From Granulosicoccus sp. (GTDB lineage Bacteria > Pseudomonadota > Gammaproteobacteria > Granulosicoccales > Granulosicoccaceae): a stretch of 44,282 nt of DNA. The stretch spans positions 1 to 44,282 of the forward strand of contig JALZUD010000083.1 of the NCBI GenBank assembly GCA_023301725.1, in the 5' to 3' direction. A model generated the notes under the pieces. That model was not told the DNA's origin. It did not search any database and saw only the letters and a program-made list of their open reading frames with translations. A program made the position numbers and the translations under genes. Each line of letters opens with the position of its first letter. Position 1 is the stretch's first letter. This document shows, in pieces, positions 26,154 to 34,036 of this stretch.

Positions 26154-27050
26154 CTAGTCCAGGCGTCCTGAGAATGGAGGCTCTATAGAGAAGGCAACTG
26201 CTTGATCTTGATTAGGTGTGTTTTTAGCCAGACGCCAAGCGCCGAGAGTTCTGAAGTCACCATTATCGACAACGTCCTGATAGAACAGAACAATGCCTGC
26301 ACAAGGGCCTGCAATGTAGCTATACGCATCTCTTTCCACGTCAGTGCCTTGAATGGATTGTGTCACCACTTGAACTGCTGCAGTATCAAACACCAGAGCA
26401 TCCTGAAGCTTCGCCCACGTGTCTCTTCCCACAATGCCATCGTCCGTTATCGGGTTGGGTGTACTGGCCTGAAAAGCCCTCATAGCGGTTTCTGATGCAG
26501 GTCCATATTCTCCATCAGCAAATTCGACGTAGCTTTGCCCGGCAGTCTCAGCAAATCCAGAGCAAAACAGAATTCGCTGGATGCCCACCGAATACAGGCT
26601 GTCGGCGAAAATTCCTCCGGCACTGATACTTCTTTCTATAAAGCAGTTGTCAGCCCAATCTGTGTTAGTAGAAAAAGCGTCGCTACCAGAAACACTCCCG
26701 CAAACATCGTCTAATGTTACCGAGACAAGATCCTCCCCACCCGTGACCCCAACATAGGCCTCACCCAAGGAATTAAAGGAAAAATCGTCCAGACCATCGC
26801 CATCAAGGTCAATAAAAACATCATTGCTGTCTGAATCTGCGAGGCCATCGCCGTCGGCATCCAAATCGATGGCATCTTCGATACCGTCGTTATCAGCATC
26901 GAAAATAACAAATGTTTCATTGCCGCCATCAATGTCGGTACCAGTACCGGTACTGCTGCCACCACCGCAGGCTACCAACGTTGCGCTCGCTACGGCCAGC
27001 AACAGGGTATTTCCTGTAATAGATTGTGTCTTTTTGATTTTCCGAACCAT
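26154..27050 (-). CDS. Lipoprotein with Ca-binding Asp repeats and peptidoglycan-binding domain
   Basis: A 298-residue lipoprotein. The signal ends in the lipobox ATLVAC followed by GGGSS. Then come thrombospondin-3/dockerin-like Asp repeats (DADNDGIEDAIDLDADGDGL, DLDGDGLDDFSF) that should bind calcium. The middle carries a PG_binding_1-like helical unit: YVEFADGEYGPASETAMRAF, TDDGIVGRDTWAKLQ. The C-terminal ~80 residues include cysteines and no recognised domain. It probably tethers to the cell wall. ATG 27050 was chosen because GGAG lies 6 bases upstream; a TTG four codons earlier overlaps that site. Confidence 0.82.
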   Translation of the reverse strand: MVRKIKKTQSITGNTLLLAVASATLVACGGGSSTGTGTDIDGGNETFVIFDADNDGIEDAIDLDADGDGLADSDSNDVFIDLDGDGLDDFSFNSLGEAYVGVTGGEDLVSVTLDDVCGSVSGSDAFSTNTDWADNCFIERSISAGGIFADSLYSVGIQRILFCSGFAETAGQSYVEFADGEYGPASETAMRAFQASTPNPITDDGIVGRDTWAKLQDALVFDTAAVQVVTQSIQGTDVERDAYSYIAGPCAGIVLFYQDVVDNGDFRTLGAWRLAKNTPNQDQAVAFSIEPPFSGRLD

Positions 27051-27459
27051 CGTGTTCTCCAATAAATGCTAGGCACCAAACTAGGATTCAGTCGCAAACT
27101 AAAATACATGATTGCTTGCTCTGACCCCTTCAGTTTAGAACATATAGAGCTGTCATGGTTGCTCTGCCGTGCGCGTTGTCAGTGAGATCCAATGGCCTGT
27201 TCAGCCATTCGCTCATCTGGCCGAAGACCACTCTCGCTTTGTCCGGATTGGTGGTTGGTTTAGCAGCACTCGTAAAAGCCCGGTAAGCCCCTGTCTGAAC
27301 ACAAACCTGACCGGTTGATCCCAGAGGGCCTCCGCTCAATAATGTTCGATTGATTCTGTCATCAGCCACGGGGCAATCCCACTGGATTTAGCCCAAAACA
27401 CTGATTCTCCCCCGGGGCGAGAAAACCCTTGACCACGGCTCGCATTCTAGGCAAATGCT
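27051..27459. other. Intergenic stretch with an unassigned small frame
   Basis: About 410 bases between divergent genes. A minus-strand frame (27369-27130, 79 codons from a GTG) covers much of it but lacks a ribosome-binding site and a recognised domain. A GC-rich patch (CCCCCGGGG, near 27410) and short complementary runs suggest some RNA structure, but no RNA family was recognised. Confidence 0.4.
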
Positions 27460-28557
27460 ATGAGCTGCACACTTATGCACCAACAATCATTAGAATCAGA
27501 GCATTGCAGTGACTTGAACAAGATAGATATCATGGGTACACGCCTTCAACAATCAGGACAGTTTTTTGGCAAGCCTGAGACTTACAGAGAACTCGGCAAA
27601 CACGGTTCACTGATTCGACGATGTAGCGAAAACGATGCGTGGCTATGGGCAGAAGTTGCCACCTTTGTTGTTGGCTTGGCCGTTGTCATACCGACGGTGA
27701 TCATGCTTTGGATTGATTCAGATAGTCGCCAAACCCAGCGTATTGCACAAGCGTGGCAGTTAGTGACTCAAGACAGGCCAGGCAACTCAGGCAAAGGGCC
27801 GGCTCTGGAATATCTTAAAAGTCAACAAATTAGTCTCACAGGTATCGATCTATCCTCTGGCGATAATCAGAGCGGTGCTTATTTGGATGCAATCAATTTG
27901 TCAGGGTCGGATCTTGTTCGTGCTGACCTATCAAAGGCGAGCCTCCAAGACGCCAATCTGTCGAAGGCTAATCTGCTTGATGCCAATTTAGCGGGAGCTG
28001 ATCTGCTTCGGGCAAATTTATCTGGGATAGATTTCACAAATGCCGACCTGTCGGGGGCTAACCTCCTTGATGCAGAACTCGCAGGAGCTCAATTTGGAGA
28101 TGCCAATCTGTCGCAGGCGTATCTCAGCGGTGCCAATCTGTCGGGGGCTTTTTTCTTTAACGCCAATCTCTCTCAGGTTGATCTCACGAATGCCAATCTA
28201 TCAAGCGCTAATCTCTATGGCTCCAACTTGTCAGAGGCTAAGCTCAATGCTGCCAACCTATCGGGGGCTTATCTCATTATTGCTAATCTAGCGCAAGCTA
28301 ATCTCTGGAATGCCGATTTGTCGGGGGCTTTTCTCCAGGGTGCCAATCTGTCACAGGCTAATCTGATTGAAGCCGATCTGTCGAGGGCTTTTCTACAAGG
28401 TAACAACCTGTCAGGAGCCAATCTCCGTGATGCTGATTTATCGGGGGCTAATCTTTCGTCGGCTAGAAACCTCAGTCAGACTCAACTTATTAAGGCATGT
28501 GGCGATGAAAAAACCAGACTGCCCGAAGGGCTCACAGTTCAGATATGTCCTGAATGA
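27460..28557 (+). CDS. Membrane-anchored pentapeptide-repeat protein
   Basis: A 365-residue protein. The N-terminal ~60 residues are polar, followed by one membrane helix (VATFVVGLAVVIPTVIMLWI) and a charged linker (DSDSRQTQRIAQAWQLVTQD). Residues ~120-345 are about 40 pentapeptide repeats of A(D/N)LSx type (ADLSKASLQDANLSKANLLD, ANLSGAFFFNANLSQ), folding as a right-handed quadrilateral beta-helix. The short C-terminal cap is QTQLIKACGDEKTRLPEGL. Pentapeptide helices can mimic DNA or bind proteins. Here the helix most likely faces the cytosol, given the charged flanks, though topology is not certain. The DNA itself is repetitive because of the 15-base units. Later ATGs are possible starts. 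Confidence 0.85.
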   Translation: MSCTLMHQQSLESEHCSDLNKIDIMGTRLQQSGQFFGKPETYRELGKHGSLIRRCSENDAWLWAEVATFVVGLAVVIPTVIMLWIDSDSRQTQRIAQAWQLVTQDRPGNSGKGPALEYLKSQQISLTGIDLSSGDNQSGAYLDAINLSGSDLVRADLSKASLQDANLSKANLLDANLAGADLLRANLSGIDFTNADLSGANLLDAELAGAQFGDANLSQAYLSGANLSGAFFFNANLSQVDLTNANLSSANLYGSNLSEAKLNAANLSGAYLIIANLAQANLWNADLSGAFLQGANLSQANLIEADLSRAFLQGNNLSGANLRDADLSGANLSSARNLSQTQLIKACGDEKTRLPEGLTVQICPE

Positions 28558-28877
28558 AGGCTATCGTTAAATAAAGGCGGAATCGCAAGCGAAGACTCCC
28601 TGTGGTTACGGCTGTTACATCGTCTCTGGTTCATCATCCGGACCACGGTACAGTATCAGGATTATTCATGGTTCAGGCACCAACGCTGCCAACAGACAGG
28701 TCAGCTAACCAGCAAACACTCACATTTGATGAAAAGCAACCGCTAGGATAGAACTTGGCTTGTATTTCGCAACAACAACAGTTCTACTTCTGATGCAAAT
28801 TGTTGCCAGAGGCCGACACGATTCAAACACAGTTAGCGTCTCAGACGCTAATGTAAAATACTGATCAGGAGTCACTT
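28558..28877. other. Intergenic stretch upstream of cheV
   Basis: 320 bases that contain no gene. It ends with the cheV control region: the palindrome at 28833-28851, a possible -10 (TAAAAT, 28854-28859) and AGGAG before the TTG start. The first 250 bases show nothing recognisable. Confidence 0.45.
28833..28851. promoter_or_regulatory. 19-bp palindrome, candidate operator of cheV
   Basis: TTAGCGTCT (28833-28841), C, AGACGCTAA (28843-28851) is a perfect 9-1-9 inverted repeat. It ends 2 bases before TAAAAT, a possible -10, and 26 bases before the cheV start. Position and symmetry suit a dimeric regulator. The regulator is unknown. Confidence 0.5.
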
Positions 28878-29849
28878 TTGACGAATTCGATCCAGTCGGC
28901 CACCGACTCAACGCGTCTAGCGGGAACTAACCAGCTAGAGATTCTCATGTTCAACTTAGAGAATAGCGATGATGATCAGACAGAGCTTTTTGGTATTAAC
29001 GTATTCAAAGTTCGGGAGTTAGTCGAAGCACCTGAATTAACTCAGACACCGAATCGCAAAGAATTTTTAGCCGGTTACGCGAGCATCCGCGGCAAGGCAA
29101 TACCTGTTATCGATATGCCGAAATATTGCGGAATTAAATCAGACTGCGCACCAAAAATTCTGGCAATCACCGAATTTAACCGCAGCACTCAAGCGTTTCT
29201 GATGCATGACGTGGCGGGTATCGAACGGTTAGATTGGAACGATATACAGGCACCACCTGATGTTTTTAGTGCTGAACACGGCAACATTCTCACTGCTATG
29301 ACGATTCTTAAGGACGGGCGTATGTTGCTCATCGTCGATGTGGAAAAAGTACTGGTTGATGTCCTTGGTTCGACCATAGCCGAACTCGACGATGATCTTG
29401 AGGAACATGGGCTTGATGGGCGTCTGGTTTTCTTTGCAGATGACTCTAACGTGGCTCGAGTTCAGGTTGCGAAAATACTGGATCATGTTGGAGTACCCCA
29501 CCAATGCGCTAAGAACGGTCAGGATGCATTAATTGCGTTACAACATTTGGCTGATGTAGCCGACGAGGATGGAGTGTCACTAGATACACGCATTCAAGCA
29601 ATAGTCACTGACGTGGAAATGCCCTTAATGGATGGATATGTACTCACGCGCAATATTAAAGCCGATTCACGTTTTAACGGAATTCCTGTAATGATGCACT
29701 CATCATTATCAGCCGCGGAGAATATTCGTCTAGGCATGAAGGTCGGTGCCGACGGTTACATGCCTAAATTACGTCCGACTGAATTTATAGCCGAACTTGT
29801 AAAGCTGATTCAAGAGGCAAAAGATAAACACGCAAGCAAGGCCGCGTAA
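28878..29849 (+). CDS. cheV: Chemotaxis coupling protein CheV (CheW-receiver fusion)
   Basis: A 323-residue protein with the CheV layout. An N-terminal CheW domain (~20-170: EILMFNLENS, FGINVFKVRELVE, YASIRGKAIPVIDMPKY, LLIVDVEKVL) is joined to a receiver (~183-315) with acidic pocket ADDSN, phosphoacceptor Asp in IVTDVEMPLMDGY, MMHSSLS and the Lys-loop GYMPKLRP. It links chemoreceptors to CheA and can adapt by phosphorylation. The start is TTG 28878, supported by AGGAG 6 bases upstream; no ATG fits. No other chemotaxis gene is in the window. The upstream palindrome may control it. Confidence 0.9.
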   Translation: MTNSIQSATDSTRLAGTNQLEILMFNLENSDDDQTELFGINVFKVRELVEAPELTQTPNRKEFLAGYASIRGKAIPVIDMPKYCGIKSDCAPKILAITEFNRSTQAFLMHDVAGIERLDWNDIQAPPDVFSAEHGNILTAMTILKDGRMLLIVDVEKVLVDVLGSTIAELDDDLEEHGLDGRLVFFADDSNVARVQVAKILDHVGVPHQCAKNGQDALIALQHLADVADEDGVSLDTRIQAIVTDVEMPLMDGYVLTRNIKADSRFNGIPVMMHSSLSAAENIRLGMKVGADGYMPKLRPTEFIAELVKLIQEAKDKHASKAA

Positions 29850-29897
29850 CAATCACCCAACCCAATACGTAATTTCATTTCTGGGCAATCGACTTCT

Positions 29898-30680
29898 TTA
29901 TGCATTCTTTATCTGTTTAAGGCCATCAAGCTCTTGTTCTTTACTGGATATTTCCTTGATAGATTTACGGTAAACACCACGCAGATGCCCTTTCAAATGG
30001 GGCGTCACTGCAGAATTGGGAATACTTTTTAACACACAGAACAACGCTAGTGCATAGGTGACTTCCGCTTCCGACAGGTAGGCATCACGCTGCGCATAGG
30101 GGTTATAGCAGCTGCTGCAACCACCCCTAAAATTGTAGGCACTATTGGCAAACATAAACCCAAAGCCGAGAAACACTGCTAGCAGCTCAGTAGCTTGAGG
30201 CCAGTATTCAGCACCCCCGGGAGGTGGAACTTTCACTACCTGCCCCATGTGATGCGATAGGATATGGGCATAGGTAGCAATCATTCCCTCGGGATTGTTA
30301 ATCTGCTGAGGGTTGTAAGGAATGACCAGTCGCTGACTGTCTTTAACCGATTGGTCTGCAATCCGTGCAGGCCCGCGCAATGCCCCGCGAATCTGAACTT
30401 GCTGAGATTCGATAAGATGGCACAGGCTCTGATCCTGCACCAGTGTTGGCCAGTGACTGATGCCAGCATAAACCTTGACACGCTCAAAGATTGACTCCGC
30501 CATGCCTTGAATACTGTTCACTGTACCTGGAAAAAACTCGTTAGTCGGGCGCACTAACACGGTGTCAGAATAAAACAAATCAGCATCAAAATTTTGCAGC
30601 GCCCAGCCGTAAGCTTCGAAAATCCAACCAGATGAGGAGGGATCTACGACAGGTTGTTTGTTAAAAATACCGAAGGCCAT
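29898..30680 (-). CDS. Uncharacterised protein with zincin-like helix
   Basis: A 260-residue cytosolic-looking protein with no signal peptide. The middle has IATYAHILSHHMGQ, resembling a metalloprotease HExxH helix in which Glu is replaced. Then come TELLAVFLGFGFMFANSAYN and YLSEAEVTYALALFCVLKSI, a block seen in a family of uncharacterised proteobacterial proteins with a peptidase-like core. A CSSC motif (FRGGCSSCYNPYA) may bind metal or form a disulfide. The N-terminal region (WALQNFDADLFYSDTVLVRP) is a likely domain of its own. It is probably a degenerate or non-catalytic zincin. It faces cheV tail to tail. Confidence 0.6.
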   Translation of the reverse strand: MAFGIFNKQPVVDPSSSGWIFEAYGWALQNFDADLFYSDTVLVRPTNEFFPGTVNSIQGMAESIFERVKVYAGISHWPTLVQDQSLCHLIESQQVQIRGALRGPARIADQSVKDSQRLVIPYNPQQINNPEGMIATYAHILSHHMGQVVKVPPPGGAEYWPQATELLAVFLGFGFMFANSAYNFRGGCSSCYNPYAQRDAYLSEAEVTYALALFCVLKSIPNSAVTPHLKGHLRGVYRKSIKEISSKEQELDGLKQIKNA

Positions 30681-30869
30681 AGTGTAGTTTGGACATGGTG
30701 AAAGATCGCACCATCATATCAACATCCTCCAGTCAGTAACCCTGTCACATCAATCAAAAGTGACGCCGTTATCATCTGCGAGTGCCGTGTGTGTTTCTTA
30801 TGAACTTGGATAGCTGCGTATTGTCGGAGTAAGGGCAGAAAAAGCAAATTCAACTTTCCTGGCAATGCG

Positions 30870-31262
30870 ATGAATCTATTCTCCAAAAAGATAGCAAGAA
30901 TAAATATCACCTTTCTATTATGCGCATCACCCGCCCTAGCCTTTGATCGGGATTCGCTGATCGGGGAGTGGGGCACCGAACAGCAGTGCGAAGGAGAATT
31001 AATTACTCCAACAGGTACCAAGCATGCGACACCCTTCGAAATTCGTCCAGATTGGATAAGCTATGGCGATGTTTGGTGCCGACTGAACTGGGCAACGGCA
31101 TCGCCTTCTAGCACTGATACGTTTGAAACAGTCAAAGCTTTGTGTGGGGAGGATTCTGTTCGCGACTACCAAATCACATTTAAGCTCTCTGATGATGATG
31201 CGCTAACGATAGTCTGGAATCAATGGCACAAAAATGGTCCTTTAATGCGCTGTCCAGCGTGA
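30870..31262 (+). CDS. Small secreted protein
   Basis: A 130-residue protein with a Sec signal peptide (KKIARINITFLLCASPALAF, cut after ALA) and a ~105-residue mature part. The mature part has three or four cysteines (QQCEGE, VWCRLN, ALCGED, MRCPA) that could pair in disulfides. The pattern GEWGTEQQCEGELITPTGTK and ISYGDVWCRL resembles small lipocalin-like or MliC-like periplasmic domains, but no family was recognised. It is a single gene; no clear ribosome-binding site is seen before the ATG. Confidence 0.6.
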   Translation: MNLFSKKIARINITFLLCASPALAFDRDSLIGEWGTEQQCEGELITPTGTKHATPFEIRPDWISYGDVWCRLNWATASPSSTDTFETVKALCGEDSVRDYQITFKLSDDDALTIVWNQWHKNGPLMRCPA

Positions 31263-31393
31263 GTCAATTGCGCTTGGGTATCATCACAAATGCACACAAC
31301 AGTTAACCCAACTACATAATTCCTACCTCATTACACTAATGCCGATTTACTCTATGTGATTTCAACAGTACTCATCACATATTCAACAAAAGC

Positions 31394-32638
31394 TTAGTCG
31401 CGCCATACATCTTGCGGTGAAACAGCTGAGGCCGCATTCCCCCATGCAGCTCGTAGGTAGCTAACTACCGCTGCTATTTCCGCTGTACTTAGCTGGTGCG
31501 CATAAGCCGGCATACTATAGGGTCGAGGTCTTACCGCTGTACTGGCACCAAAACCACCGTGCTTTACTATTTTTATGGCGTTGTTTGGGGACGCAGCAAT
31601 AACGCCTTTATTCGCAGCAAGCGCTGGATATTGAAAGGGCTTACCTTGGCCCTGTGCACCATGACAGTCAGAGCAATGCTCACCGTAGATTGTCTCGCCC
31701 GCATTTGCCAGTGGCTTAGCAATGGCCGCAGGAAGTTGCAGGGATGATCTTAGCTGTGAAGGTGTTATCGGTAGGTCAGCCATATACTCAACCATATCTC
31801 CCAAGTGCGCGTCATCCAGATATTGTAAGCTATGAAAAACGACTTCAGCCATTGGCCCGGAAAGCTGACTGCGTTCATTAACACCTGTTTTTAGCAGTGT
31901 TACCAGTTCACGTTTGTCCTGTGATGCTAAAGGGCCTGTGGCCAACGGTAGAGCATCCCACCCAAGGCTCTCTACATAGGCTCCCGCCAGTGTGCTGTCT
32001 GACCGGGTATTACCAAGCACACCGCGCGGTGTATGACACTCCCCGCAGTGCCCAAGTCCTTGCACAAGATAGGCCCCCCGATTCCATGAATCAGTTTGCT
32101 CAGAGTCTGCGACAAAGGCATCTGGTTTGAAAAAAAGCTGCCGCCATACACTTAACGCAAGCGGCATGTTGAAGGGAAAACGCAGCTCGTGATCTGGCAC
32201 ATCCATAGAAACAGCAGGTATTGTTTGAAGATAAGCAAATAGGGCGTCGCTGTCATCACGTACTATCAGGGTATAACTAGCGTACGGAAACGCAGGATAA
32301 AGATTGCTACCGTCTCGGGATTTACCATGGTGCAAGGCCTGCCAGAACTCGTCCGCGCTCCAGTCACCCAGCCCGTTTGATCTATCAGATGTCAAGTTGC
32401 TGCTATAGATCACACCGAACGGGGTGTGAATCGCCTTTCCGCCACTGTATTGTGCCGCACCGGTCGGTGTATGGCAGGCCACACAGTTTGCGGCACGTGC
32501 CAAATACTCCCCTCGCTCCAGTAACTCAAAGGTTTCTGATGTCAACGGACTTGTTGTCGTTGGTGGGGACTCCGGTGCACAGCCTGAGAGCGTGATGGTC
32601 ATCAGAATAGCATTCAGCAAAAAAACTAGCTTTTGCAT
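31394..32638 (-). CDS. Triheme c-type cytochrome lipoprotein
   Basis: A 414-residue cytochrome. The lipoprotein signal ends in TITLSGCAP. Three CxxCH heme sites follow: ANCVACHTPTG, GHCGECHTPRG and EHCSDCHGAQGQG, with a Met ligand in PRPYSMPAYAHQLS. The arrangement matches the cytochrome subunits of alcohol, gluconate or sorbitol dehydrogenases (AdhB-like), which pass electrons to quinone or oxidases. No dehydrogenase gene is adjacent in this window. ATG 32638 shares one base with the stop of the upstream cytochrome gene (TAATG), so translation is coupled. The frame opens six codons earlier. Confidence 0.88.
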   Translation of the reverse strand: MQKLVFLLNAILMTITLSGCAPESPPTTTSPLTSETFELLERGEYLARAANCVACHTPTGAAQYSGGKAIHTPFGVIYSSNLTSDRSNGLGDWSADEFWQALHHGKSRDGSNLYPAFPYASYTLIVRDDSDALFAYLQTIPAVSMDVPDHELRFPFNMPLALSVWRQLFFKPDAFVADSEQTDSWNRGAYLVQGLGHCGECHTPRGVLGNTRSDSTLAGAYVESLGWDALPLATGPLASQDKRELVTLLKTGVNERSQLSGPMAEVVFHSLQYLDDAHLGDMVEYMADLPITPSQLRSSLQLPAAIAKPLANAGETIYGEHCSDCHGAQGQGKPFQYPALAANKGVIAASPNNAIKIVKHGGFGASTAVRPRPYSMPAYAHQLSTAEIAAVVSYLRAAWGNAASAVSPQDVWRD

Positions 32639-33330
32639 TACTGCAGTGCTCCACAAGGCAACGGCATCTCAACATCAATCGCTTGCGGCGTCGAAGCTTC
32701 TTCGAATGCATGCGCTATCCACTGTGACACTACGTTTAATTCATCACCAGTAAGCATAGTAGCCACTTCTTTCATGCAGTCGGGAGCTAGAGCGTGACGT
32801 GTACCGGTTCGCCAAGCTCCAAGCTGCGCTGCTATGTACTTTGCACTCAGTCCTCTTAAACTGGGAATAGCGACACCGTCTCCGCGTAAGTCACTGCCAT
32901 GACAGGTGCTACACGCAGGGCCAGTGGCACCGGTGTGAACAAGCTCTTTGCCAGTGATAGCCTCAGCGGAAGACAGTTTCCTAGCATCAGACTCACCTGT
33001 GAAATCTGTCTCAGGCAACTCGCTATAATAACTAGCTATTTCATGCAAGTAGTCGTCACTAAGGTAAGTAAGCATGGTGTTCATGCTGCTGTTCAAGCGT
33101 CGACCATCACGATAATTGAGCAACTGCTGATATAAATACTCAACAGGTTTTCCTGAAATTGAAGGCGCATAGGATTGTTGTGCATTGTCAGTGTGCTTAT
33201 GACAACTCTCGCAGGCAGCCAGCCTCTGCTTCAAATCGCCAAGATCGCCAGCTAGAGTGCACGAGCTCCAGAGTAGACACATGAGTAACGCCGGCTGCTT
33301 CCAGTGCTTTGAATTGAGATAGTATTTCAT
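32638..33330 (-). CDS. Diheme cytochrome c4-like protein
   Basis: A 230-residue exported protein with signal peptide (KQPALLMCLLWSSCTLAGD) and two class-I cytochrome domains. The heme sites are AACESCHKHTD and PACSTCHGSDLRGD. Between and after them run the typical motifs (YAPSISGKPVEYLYQQLLNY, IPSLRGLSAKYIAAQLGAW), matching c4. Axial Met candidates are MNTML and CMKEVATM. It is co-transcribed with the triheme cytochrome 1 base downstream. Together they form a periplasmic electron chain with unknown donor and acceptor. Confidence 0.85.
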   Translation of the reverse strand: MKYYLNSKHWKQPALLMCLLWSSCTLAGDLGDLKQRLAACESCHKHTDNAQQSYAPSISGKPVEYLYQQLLNYRDGRRLNSSMNTMLTYLSDDYLHEIASYYSELPETDFTGESDARKLSSAEAITGKELVHTGATGPACSTCHGSDLRGDGVAIPSLRGLSAKYIAAQLGAWRTGTRHALAPDCMKEVATMLTGDELNVVSQWIAHAFEEASTPQAIDVEMPLPCGALQ

Positions 33331-33487
33331 CTAGAGCGACTGCTGCTGCTTTGAATTCTGCCGGTTATCACTTATTGGTTCTATTCGCACCCAAAATAAA
33401 ATCCAATAGTTGTTGGTAATTATCTCCTATTTGAATGTCTGGAGCAATTAGGCCAAAACGCATTGTGGTGGCTATCATTCTCAGCAC

Positions 33488-33973
33488 GTGAAATGTACTA
33501 TCACCCACATGACATATTCGATAAGAAACGCCATCCCAGAAGACCAGCAGGAAGCATTAGCTTTGCTACCTGCCCTATCTGATTTCAATGTGCCAGAGTA
33601 CAGGAATCCCGATGATACATGGCATGGAGACGCTAAGCTTCTCAAACAGTTTTTTGCAGGTACTATTCCTGAAACTGACGTTTTGGTTGCCATTGATGGA
33701 CATTCGGCAATTCTAGGAGTCGCCGTATACACCCTGCGAAAAGAACTGCTGTCGGGTGAGCCTAGCGCACACTTGGAAGTATTGGCCGTCAGTGGGGATT
33801 CTCGCAGACAAGGTATTGGGAACGCGCTCATCAATGCCACAGAATCTGCCGCCAAAATAAAGGGTGCTCAGAGCATAACGCTACATGTTTTTGCAAACAA
33901 CACGCGCGCCAGAAGCCTGTATCAGTCCACTGGGTATAATGAAGAGTTGTTACGCTGCTACAAGCCCCTGTAA
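33488..33973 (+). CDS. GNAT acetyltransferase
   Basis: A ~160-residue N-acetyltransferase of the GNAT fold. It begins YSIRNAIPEDQQEALALLPAL, the usual first strand and helix. The acetyl-CoA loop is LAVSGDSRRQGIGNALINATE (RRQGIG). ITLHVFANNTRARSLYQSTGY with its Asn and Tyr follows, and the protein ends ELLRCYKPL. The acceptor cannot be predicted. The start is either GTG 33488 or ATG 33509, and neither has a good ribosome-binding site. Confidence 0.85.
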   Translation: MKCTITHMTYSIRNAIPEDQQEALALLPALSDFNVPEYRNPDDTWHGDAKLLKQFFAGTIPETDVLVAIDGHSAILGVAVYTLRKELLSGEPSAHLEVLAVSGDSRRQGIGNALINATESAAKIKGAQSITLHVFANNTRARSLYQSTGYNEELLRCYKPL

Positions 33974-34036
33974 TTGTGATTTGGGTGAGTTATCGTTTAA
34001 TGAAAGTTTTATGTTCAACCATAGCTGTGCCGCAAC

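Noticed and set aside
27900..28480. Tandem 15-base DNA repeats that could be taken for a repeat array or CRISPR
   Set aside because: They are fully explained by the pentapeptide-repeat codons (GCC AAT CTG TCG GGG type); there are no constant repeats with unique spacers.
31353..31381. TATGTGAT N13 ATCACATA, resembling a CRP site
   Set aside because: The TGTGA and TCACA half-sites are too far apart for CRP, and it lies between convergent gene ends, not at a promoter.
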